This document shows positions 58,105 through 64,000 of a DNA stretch of 64,000 nucleotides, piece by piece; position 1 is the stretch's first letter, and each line of letters starts with the position of its first letter. Origin of the DNA: Microvirga pudoricolor (lineage in GTDB: Bacteria; Pseudomonadota; Alphaproteobacteria; Rhizobiales; Beijerinckiaceae). Under the pieces are notes generated by a model. The model was not told where the DNA came from. It did no database searches and worked only from the letters and a program-made list of their open reading frames with translations. The translations under genes and the position numbers were made by a program. The stretch spans positions 496,001 to 560,000 of the forward strand of contig NZ_JAFEMB010000001.1 of assembly GCF_016892705.1 (NCBI RefSeq), in the 5' to 3' direction.

Positions 58105-58282
58105 GATCACCTACCAGGCCACGCCGCTTCCTTCACGGAAGGGGTTTACGCCGCCCAGATAGGCAAATCCCGGCGCGGGGTCCAGCGAAGAAGGTGCTGA
58201 TTTTACCGGCACGTCCAGCCCATGGGGCTGGCCGCCGGCCGCCGCTCCCCTAAGACTCTGGGCTGGGGACGGGGGCTTTTCC

Positions 58283-58678
58283 ATGGATGAGGGGTTCGGC
58301 CTGGTTTTGCGATGGATCACCAAGGCCATCGAGTTCGGCGGCATCGGCATCATCGCCATCGGGGCCGTCGCGGCCACGGTCACGTATCTGGGCCAGTTCT
58401 TCGGCGGCTCGCGAACAGATGCCTTCATACAGTACCGGTCGAGCCTCGGCCGGGCGATCCTGCTGGGGCTCGAATTCTTAGTCGCGGCCGACATCATCAA
58501 CACGGTCGCCATCGAGCCCAGCCTCGAGAGCATCGCGGTCCTGGGCGGCATCGTCCTGATCCGGACCTTCCTGAGCTTCTCCCTCGAGATCGAGATCGAG
58601 GGCCGTTGGCCCTGGGACCGCGCCAAATCGGAAGGCGCTCCCGGTCCGGCGGCGAGCATTCCAGATGCTCGCTCCTGA
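58283..58678 (+). CDS. DUF1622-family membrane protein
   Basis: The 131-residue protein has three hydrophobic segments (IEFGGIGIIAIGAVAATVTYL, ILLGLEFLVAADIINTVAI, IAVLGGIVLIRTFLSFSLEI), the arrangement of DUF1622. YRSSLGRAILLGLEFLVAAD is the most conserved block. Function is unknown. It stands alone, divergent from purC, ending at the terminator at 58769. Confidence 0.85.
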   Translation: MDEGFGLVLRWITKAIEFGGIGIIAIGAVAATVTYLGQFFGGSRTDAFIQYRSSLGRAILLGLEFLVAADIINTVAIEPSLESIAVLGGIVLIRTFLSFSLEIEIEGRWPWDRAKSEGAPGPAASIPDARS

Positions 58679-58768
58679 CGGGCGCAGGACCTTAACGGAT
58701 CGTTAACCATAGGACTGGCAGAGTCACGTCAACCGGCTCGGGGCAGCCGGAAAGCAGAACCTGACCAG

Positions 58769-58806
58769 CGGGGATGGCGCGGATGTACCGCCATCCCCGT
58801 TTTCTT
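58769..58806 (+). terminator. Intrinsic terminator of the DUF1622 gene
   Basis: A perfect 11-bp stem CGGGGATGGCG/CGCCATCCCCG (58769-58779 and 58789-58799, nine-base loop) followed by TTTTCTT, 90 bases past the DUF1622 stop and ten bases short of the convergent uxuA stop. Confidence 0.85.
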
Positions 58807-58815
58807 ATGGTGCCG

Positions 58816-60012
58816 TCAGACCGGCAGGCCCTGGAGCTGAGAAACCGCCGTCATGACGCCTCGGATCTCGGCGAGGCCGCGCAGGCGGCCGATGGCCGGG
58901 TAGCCCGGATGGGTCGGCTTGCCGATATCGTCGAGAAGCTCGTGCCCGTGGTCGGGCCGGAACGGCAGCCGCCAGCGGGGGTCGCCCGCATCCTTGCGGC
59001 GCTTCTGCTCCTGGAGGAGCGCCGACACGACGCCCACCATGTCCACGTCGCCGCCTAGGTGCTCGGCCTCCGCGAAGGAGCCGTCCGGGTCCTTCGTGAC
59101 GTTGCGCAGGTGGACGAAGTTGACACGACCCGCGAAACGCGCCGCCATGGCCGGCAGGTCGTTCTTCGGGTTCGCTCCGAGCGAACCCGTGCAGAAGGTC
59201 AGGCCGTTGGAGAGCGAATCGTGCGCGCCCACGATGAAGGCGAGATCGTCCTCGTTGCCCACGATGCGCGGCAGGCCGAGCAGCCCCCATGGCGGATCGT
59301 CCGGATGGATCGCCATGCGCACGCCCGCCTCCTCGGCGGTGGGCACGACCTCGTCCAGGAAACGCTTCAGGTTCTCCCGCAGGCGCTCGGTCGAGACGTT
59401 CTTGAACCGGCCAAGGATGACCTTGAGGCCCTCGACGTCATAGCGATCGAAGGCGCCCGGCAGGCCCGCCATGATGTTCGACAGGAGCTTGGCGCGAACC
59501 TCCTCGTCGGAGGACTGGAACCAGACCTTGGCGCGGCGCAGAACATCCTCGGAATAATCCGCCTCCGCGCCGCTCCGGCGCAGGATGTAGCAGTCGAAGG
59601 CCGCGAATTCGTGCTGGTTGAAGCGCAGGCCCCGCCCGCCTCCGGCAACCGGGGCGGCCAGGTCCGTGCGGGCCCAATCGAGCACCGGCATGAAGTTGTA
59701 GCAGACCGTGTCGACCCCGCAGGCCCCGAGATTGCGCAGGGATTCCCGGTAATTGTCGAAGAGCTCCGTGAGATCGCCCTCGCCGATCTTGATCGGCTCG
59801 GCCACGGGAAGGCTCTCCACCACGCTCCAGCGCAGGCCGAGGTCGGGCGCATCCTCGATGAAGCGCTTGCGCTCCATGATGGCCTCTTTCGTCCAGACCT
59901 CGCCGGCCGGGATGTCATGCAGGGCCGTGACGATCCCCGTCGCTCCGGTCTGGCGCACATGCGCCAGGCTGATGATGTCCTTGGGACCCCACCAACGCCA
60001 TGTCTGTTCCAT
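58816..60012 (-). CDS. uxuA: Mannonate dehydratase
   Basis: A 398-residue TIM-barrel enzyme dehydrating D-mannonate to 2-keto-3-deoxygluconate in hexuronate breakdown. MEQTWRWWGPKDIISLAHVRQTGATGIVTAL-type N terminus, CYNFMPVLDWARTDL, MAIHPDDPPWGLLGLPRIV, CTGSLG and VNFVHLRNV are UxuA blocks, with the metal His and Cys in HPDDPP and FCTG. RPDHGHELLDD near the end is also diagnostic. GGGAGTGA precedes the ATG. It follows the ATPase by 83 bases and is probably the last gene of the gntR operon. Confidence 0.95.
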   Translation of the reverse strand: MEQTWRWWGPKDIISLAHVRQTGATGIVTALHDIPAGEVWTKEAIMERKRFIEDAPDLGLRWSVVESLPVAEPIKIGEGDLTELFDNYRESLRNLGACGVDTVCYNFMPVLDWARTDLAAPVAGGGRGLRFNQHEFAAFDCYILRRSGAEADYSEDVLRRAKVWFQSSDEEVRAKLLSNIMAGLPGAFDRYDVEGLKVILGRFKNVSTERLRENLKRFLDEVVPTAEEAGVRMAIHPDDPPWGLLGLPRIVGNEDDLAFIVGAHDSLSNGLTFCTGSLGANPKNDLPAMAARFAGRVNFVHLRNVTKDPDGSFAEAEHLGGDVDMVGVVSALLQEQKRRKDAGDPRWRLPFRPDHGHELLDDIGKPTHPGYPAIGRLRGLAEIRGVMTAVSQLQGLPV

Positions 60013-60095
60013 CGTTCACTCCCTGCGCCCCGTGGGCTCGATGCAGCTTCTTTTGATGACCCGTCGCGCCTTTGACCAGACGGGAGCGCGTTTCT

Positions 60096-60881
60096 TCAAC
60101 CGTTCCAGCCCAGATGGCCCAGGAAGTCGCGGGTGCGTTCCTGCTGGGGGTTCTCGAAGATCTGCTCCGGCGGACCCGCTTCGACGATCCGGCCGTGATC
60201 GAAGACCAGAACCCGGTCCGCGACCCGGCGCGCGAAGGTCATCTCGTGGGTGACCACCAGCATGGTCATGCCTTCGTCGGCGAGCCGCTTCATGACGTTG
60301 AGCACCTCGCCAATGGTCTCGGGATCCAGTGCCGAGGTCGGCTCGTCGAAGAGCATCACCTCCGGGTTCATGGCGAGCGCCCGCGCAATGGCGACGCGCT
60401 GCTGCTGGCCGCCGGACAGAGCGCTCGGGAAGGCATCGGCCTTCTGGCGCAGGCCCACCTTGTCGAGGAGCGCGAGACCGCGCTCGCGGGCGGACGCAGC
60501 CTTCTCGCCCAGGATCGTGGTCGGCCCGACCGTGATGTTGTCGAGCGCCGTCATGTGCGGAAACAGCTCGAAGTTCTGGAACACCATACCCATGCGCTGC
60601 CGGACGCGGCGGATCAGCTCCTGGTCGGACGGCACGACCCCGCCGTCGAACAGGACCCGGCCGCCATCGACGGTCTCGAGGCCGTTGGTGCAGCGCAGGA
60701 GCGTCGACTTGCCCGAGCCCGAGGGGCCGATGAGGCATACGACCTCGCCCTTGTAGACCTCCGCCGAGACGCCGTTGAGAACCGTGAGGCTCCCGAAGCG
60801 CTTGACGACGCCGTCATAGGCGATGGTGGGTTGCTGCCCGGCGCGCTCGGCGGGAGCAGTCGGCTTGAGGGACGCGCTCAC
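60096..60881 (-). CDS. Polar amino-acid-type ABC transporter ATPase (GlnQ-like)
   Basis: The 261-residue ATPase begins at GTG 60881 overlapping the permease stop. Walker [11 protein letters not shown]-loop [16 protein letters not shown], signature LSGGQQQR, Walker [13 protein letters not shown]. The closest family is PAAT (glutamine/histidine importers). Its linkage to uxuA suggests an acidic substrate. Confidence 0.9.
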   Translation of the reverse strand: MSASLKPTAPAERAGQQPTIAYDGVVKRFGSLTVLNGVSAEVYKGEVVCLIGPSGSGKSTLLRCTNGLETVDGGRVLFDGGVVPSDQELIRRVRQRMGMVFQNFELFPHMTALDNITVGPTTILGEKAASARERGLALLDKVGLRQKADAFPSALSGGQQQRVAIARALAMNPEVMLFDEPTSALDPETIGEVLNVMKRLADEGMTMLVVTHEMTFARRVADRVLVFDHGRIVEAGPPEQIFENPQQERTRDFLGHLGWNG

Positions 60882-61537
60882 TCGGTAACCCCATATTTGC
60901 GGTGGATCCAGTCGACCAGCTTGGCCTGCGGGTAGCCCAGAGCCCAGTAGATGGCCGCCATGGCGGTGAGCATCTCCAGGACCCGGAAGGTCTGCGACCG
61001 GATCTGGAGCGCCGTATGGGCCAAATCGCCCACCGCGATGACGGATACGAGGGACGTATCCTTGAACAGAGACACCCAGGTGCTGGCCAGAACCGGCAGG
61101 ATGCGCCGGAGCGCCTGGGGGATGAGAACCTTGCGCATGGCCTGGCTGTGGCTCATGCCCATAGCGAGCGCCGCTTCCAGCTGCCCCTTGCGGATCGACG
61201 CGATGCCGGCCCGGATGGTTTCGGCGTTATAGGCCGAGACATTGAGGGACAGGGCGACAAGTCCTGTGGTGAAGGCCGAGAACTGGATGTCGGTGAGAAT
61301 GGGCAGCACGTAGAACGCCCAATACACCAGCAGGATCAGCGGCACGTTGCGGAAGAACTCAACATAGGCCGTCCCGAGGCCGCGCAGGACGCGATAGCGC
61401 GACTGGCGCAGCATCATGATCGCGATGCCGCCCGGAACGGCGATCAGCATGGTCAGCACCGTGAGCGCGACGGTGATGCCGACGCCGTGCGCGAGATCCC
61501 AGCGGTACTGCCAGATTATACCCCAATCGAGATTCAT
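60878..61537 (-). CDS. Polar amino-acid-type ABC permease (second)
   Basis: A 219-residue permease from ATG 61537, overlapping the first permease by four bases. Three to five membrane segments; docking loop [21 protein letters not shown] and [19 protein letters not shown] are typical of HisM/GlnP proteins. Confidence 0.9.
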   Translation of the reverse strand: MNLDWGIIWQYRWDLAHGVGITVALTVLTMLIAVPGGIAIMMLRQSRYRVLRGLGTAYVEFFRNVPLILLVYWAFYVLPILTDIQFSAFTTGLVALSLNVSAYNAETIRAGIASIRKGQLEAALAMGMSHSQAMRKVLIPQALRRILPVLASTWVSLFKDTSLVSVIAVGDLAHTALQIRSQTFRVLEMLTAMAAIYWALGYPQAKLVDWIHRKYGVTE

Positions 61538-62202
61538 GACTGCCCCAGATGAGCAACCCGGCGGTAGATCGCATCGACGCCACGCGTGACCGGAAACAGG
61601 ATGAGGAAGAAGATGATCATCGTGGTCGTGTAGACCTCGATGGGCCGGAAGGTCTGGGCCGCCAGCGTCTCGGTCTGGCGCATCAGCTCCGGCACCGCGA
61701 TGACGGTGGCGATGGCCGTGTCCTTGATGGTGACGGACAGGATCGACCCGTAGGCCGGGAGAATGCGCACGATGGCCTGCGGCAGGATGATCTTGCGCAC
61801 GAGCTGCGCGCCGGACATCCCGAGCGCGAGCGCCGCGCGGGTCTGGCCAGGCCGAACCGAGGTGACGCCCGCGCGCACGATCTCGGACACGAAGGCCGCG
61901 ATGTGGATCGTGAGCGCCGCCAGCGCCGCCCAGAACGGCGGCAGTGTGACGCCCGTCAGAATCGGAAAGGCGAAGAAGGTCCAGACCAAGACCACGAGGA
62001 CCGGGATGGCCCGCATGGAATCCACGTAGAAGCCGAGGACGACCCGCAGCCATTTGGGGCCGTAGAGACGCCCCAAGCCGACCGCGAGGCCGAGGAGTGT
62101 CGCCAGCGCCATGGTGGCGAGCGACAGCACGACCGTCAGCTCCAGGCCACGGAGCAGGAAGCGCCAATTGTCTGTAATCGGAGAGAAATCGAATTCCATC
62201 AT
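61534..62202 (-). CDS. Polar amino-acid-type ABC permease (first)
   Basis: About 222 residues; ATG 62202 is used, but GTG 62214 or ATG 62199 are possible. VDSMRAIPVLVVLVWTFFAFP and the docking loop RAALALGMSGAQLVRKIILPQ mark the HisQ/HisM family. It lies 55 bases after the binding protein, with a stem-loop between. Confidence 0.9.
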   Translation of the reverse strand: MMEFDFSPITDNWRFLLRGLELTVVLSLATMALATLLGLAVGLGRLYGPKWLRVVLGFYVDSMRAIPVLVVLVWTFFAFPILTGVTLPPFWAALAALTIHIAAFVSEIVRAGVTSVRPGQTRAALALGMSGAQLVRKIILPQAIVRILPAYGSILSVTIKDTAIATVIAVPELMRQTETLAAQTFRPIEVYTTTMIIFFLILFPVTRGVDAIYRRVAHLGQS

Positions 62203-62216
62203 ACGCTCATGCACGA

Positions 62217-62242
62217 CGGCGGCGGGTTAGAACCCACCGCCG
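62217..62242 (-). other. Stem-loop between binding-protein and permease genes
   Basis: Minus-strand RNA forms a 12-bp stem CGGCGGTGGGTT/AACCCGCCGCCG with a two-base gap, where one pair is a U-G wobble that pairs only on the transcribed strand. It begins 15 bases past the binding-protein stop. Confidence 0.6.
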
Positions 62243-62257
62243 CTGAGGGGAGATTTA

Positions 62258-63076
62258 TTAGAGAGCGTTGACGACGCGCTGCTCGTCGGCCTTGAGCTGG
62301 GTTTCCATGCGCTTGGCGACCGCGCGCAGCCACGTGGCGTAGGAGTCCTGGTTCTTATCGATGGCCAAGCCCACCGGGCTCGCCTTTTCGGTGCTGTCCT
62401 GGCAGTTGTTCTCCTGCGGCAGGACCGCGAGGCCCTTGACCTTCTTCTGCAGGCCGACCAGCGGAACGCGGTTGATCGGCGTGGCGTCCGCGCGCTTGGC
62501 CATGATCTCCTCGACCGGAGCCGCGCCCGACCCCGCCACGCCGCGCAGCTTCGCGTTCGGGAAGCGCGACTTGACCCAGGCTTCTTCCGCGCCGCCCGTG
62601 AAATACGCGATAGTCACGTCCGGGCTGTTGAGCGCGTCGACGGTCTTGGCGCCCGCGAATTTCGGGTTGTTGGCGAGGCCGAACATGCACACGCTGGTGT
62701 TCGAATAGAGCACGAAGTCCACGACCTTCAGGCGCTCCGGCGTCTCGGCGAGGGGCGAGATCGTCATGTCGACCTGATTGGCGGCGAGCACCGGCACCTT
62801 CGTCTCGTGGCTCACGAGAACCGGCGTGAGCTTCACGTTCAGGAGCTTCGCGTACTCCTTCGCGAGCGTCCACACGGGACCGTCCCAGGCCTCGCCCGTG
62901 CCGCTGGTGTTCTCGACGAGCCAGGGGATGTTGGCGAGAACGCCCACGCGCAGCTCGCCGGCCTTGCGGATGGCGTCGATGCGCGGGCTTGCGCCGGCCG
63001 CCGGCGGCTCCTGGGCCTGCACGGCGCCGGACATCAGAACGGCGGCCGCGGCTGCGAACGCGAGTGTCTTGATCAT
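62258..63076 (-). CDS. Family 3 periplasmic solute-binding protein
   Basis: Encodes 272 residues from ATG 63076, favoured over ATG 63082 by spacing from AAGGA. Signal LAFAAAAAVLMSGAVQA, then IDAIRKAGELRVGVLANIPW, the SBP_bac_3 start, and VDMTISPLAETPERLKVVDF. Two cysteines (SVCMFG and ENNCQDS) are present. The usual amino-acid-binding arginine is not obvious to me, so the ligand may not be an amino acid. Confidence 0.88.
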   Translation of the reverse strand: MIKTLAFAAAAAVLMSGAVQAQEPPAAGASPRIDAIRKAGELRVGVLANIPWLVENTSGTGEAWDGPVWTLAKEYAKLLNVKLTPVLVSHETKVPVLAANQVDMTISPLAETPERLKVVDFVLYSNTSVCMFGLANNPKFAGAKTVDALNSPDVTIAYFTGGAEEAWVKSRFPNAKLRGVAGSGAAPVEEIMAKRADATPINRVPLVGLQKKVKGLAVLPQENNCQDSTEKASPVGLAIDKNQDSYATWLRAVAKRMETQLKADEQRVVNAL

Positions 63077-63116
63077 GGTCATTTCCTTGTCTCCCTTTTT
63101 GAATAGGTCGCCCGCC

Positions 63117-63815
63117 TCAGGCGCTTTGCCGGGCTGGCGGGTTCTTGAACACGTTGGGGCGCGAGCGGGTGATGCTCTCGATCGCGCCGAAGACGCTTTG
63201 CAGGTGATCGCGCATGGCTGCCTCGGCGCCGGTCGGGTCGGCGGCGCAGACGCGTTCCAGAATGAGTTCGTGCTGGCCGAAGATCATGCGCAGCCAATCC
63301 TCGCTCTCCAGGGACAGTCGGCGCACCCGGTCGAGCTGCGTCTTCACGCCCTGGATCAGGGTCCAGACCGAGGCATGGCCGGCCAGGGTGGCGAGCGAGG
63401 TATGGAAGGCATCGTCCAGATCAAAGAAAACCTGTCGGTCTTCGTTGCGGATCGCCTTCTGCTGCCGCTGAAGCAAGTCTTTCAGGGCCCGGCGCTGCGC
63501 TTCCGTCGCGCGCTCGGTGGCCAGCGCGACGGTGCGGCATTCGAGGGTCTCGCGGATGAACTGGCTGTCATAGACCGCATCGAGGTCGATGGGCGCCACG
63601 AAGGTGCCCACCTGGGGAACCACGTTGAGAAGCCCCTCGTCGGCCAAGCGGCGGAACACCTCCCGAACGGGGGTTCGGCTCGCGCCCACCCGTTCGGCCA
63701 GCCTCACCTCCGAGATCGCGACGCCGGGCAGCAGCTGCGCCGTGAGAATCTCCTCACGCAGCATTCGGTAGAGCTGGTCGGCCACGGGCCGGGTCGGGTC
63801 GATCGCTTGAGGCAT
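63117..63815 (-). CDS. GntR-family (FCD subgroup) transcriptional regulator
   Basis: A 232-residue regulator with an N-terminal winged helix (VADQLYRMLREEILTAQLLPG, EVRLAERVGASRTPVREVFRRLADEGLL) and a C-terminal all-helical FCD effector domain (FDLDDAFHTSLATLAGH with metal-binding Asp and His). FCD members such as UxuR and ExuR sense sugar acids, which fits uxuA at the operon end. First gene of the operon, with an operator over its own promoter. Confidence 0.92.
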   Translation of the reverse strand: MPQAIDPTRPVADQLYRMLREEILTAQLLPGVAISEVRLAERVGASRTPVREVFRRLADEGLLNVVPQVGTFVAPIDLDAVYDSQFIRETLECRTVALATERATEAQRRALKDLLQRQQKAIRNEDRQVFFDLDDAFHTSLATLAGHASVWTLIQGVKTQLDRVRRLSLESEDWLRMIFGQHELILERVCAADPTGAEAAMRDHLQSVFGAIESITRSRPNVFKNPPARQSA

Positions 63816-63823
63816 CGTTGTCC

Positions 63824-63866
63824 ACTAGTATACTAGTAAGCATAAAAAGATGCCTGGACGTGTCAA
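63824..63866 (-). promoter_or_regulatory. Sigma-70 promoter and GntR operator of the gntR-uxuA operon
   Basis: On the minus strand TTGACA (63866-63861), a 16-base spacer and TATGCT (63844-63839) form a near-consensus promoter. The perfect 14-base palindrome ACTAGTATACTAGT (63837-63824) begins one base after the -10 and ends eight bases before the gntR ATG. Its GTATAC core is typical of FCD GntR operators, so bound GntR would block its own transcription. Confidence 0.75.
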
Positions 63867-63951
63867 GAAACCGGGGCGCGCATCGGCGCCTCAAGCCACT
63901 AGACTTAAGTTCAATAAGATGGCGATGTCTTCTGGTGATCGAGGCCGGCTT

Positions 63952-64000
63952 ATGAACGGCGCGTTCCCGGCCCAGGCCGCGCGCGTGCAAGTGCGGGGAT
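63952..64000 (+). CDS. Possible start of a divergent gene cut by window end
   Basis: ATG 63952 follows CGAGGCCGGCTT and opens a frame running off the window with 16 codons (MNGAFPAQAARVQVRG). Too short to assign. If real it would diverge from gntR and share the operator region. Confidence 0.25.
   Translation, partial: MNGAFPAQAARVQVRG

Overview
The window is a GC-rich chromosomal stretch of an alphaproteobacterium, most likely Hyphomicrobiales/Methylobacteriaceae (Microvirga- or Methylobacterium-like). This rests on gene content, EcfG-type stress promoters, a Rhizobiales-style interspersed repeat and many GTG/TTG starts with 4-base stop/start overlaps. I inferred the taxon by eye and ran no search. 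I saw no rRNA, tRNA, CRISPR array, insertion sequence or phage gene.

Layout. 1-4.4 kb: the 5' end of pncB, a PPOX-family stress protein, apbC-mobA-tusA-like (cofactor and sulfur genes), csbD and a sensor histidine kinase; three EcfG-like promoters lie in this block. 4.4-15.3 kb: nine minus-strand genes, most overlapping by 4 bases. In transcription order they are a MIO-less ammonia-lyase homologue, an Opu-type ABC importer (binding protein, permease, ATPase, permease), a hydantoinase, an M20 carbamoylase, a DUF917 protein and a divergent urocanase. Together they match the five-step ergothioneine degradation route (ergothionase, thiourocanate hydratase, thiohydantoin desulfurase, hydantoinase, N-carbamoylglutamate hydrolase), giving trimethylamine, sulfide and glutamate, with a dedicated importer. 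This is the most interesting system here.

15.5-21.5 kb: pgm, a ROK sugar kinase with an AGE-family isomerase, a BaiN/HI0933-type flavoprotein and a choline-kinase-like enzyme. 21.5-25.2 kb: a TPP riboswitch controlling ykoFEDC (thiamine-precursor ECF transport). 25.3-28.5 kb: glcB, a fumarylacetoacetase-family hydrolase and a small hypothetical gene. 28.5-34.2 kb: a dipeptide-type ABC operon. 34.4-39.5 kb: argE-like deacetylase, RidA with a PLP dehydratase, a lipid-kinase-family gene and three small envelope genes. 39.5-42.1 kb: rfbCBD (dTDP-rhamnose, no rfbA). 42.2-48.5 kb: a Liv-type ABC operon ending in a GMC oxidoreductase. 49-55.7 kb: a Liv-type importer operon ending in pobA, divergent from an IclR regulator, so probably 4-hydroxybenzoate uptake and hydroxylation. 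55.7-58.7 kb: a candidate structured RNA, purC-purT and a DUF1622 membrane gene. 58.8-63.8 kb: an autoregulated gntR operon with a polar-amino-acid-type ABC importer and uxuA.

A recurrent pattern is a strong stem-loop directly after each of four solute-binding-protein genes that lead ABC operons, presumably to keep binding protein in excess over permease and ATPase.
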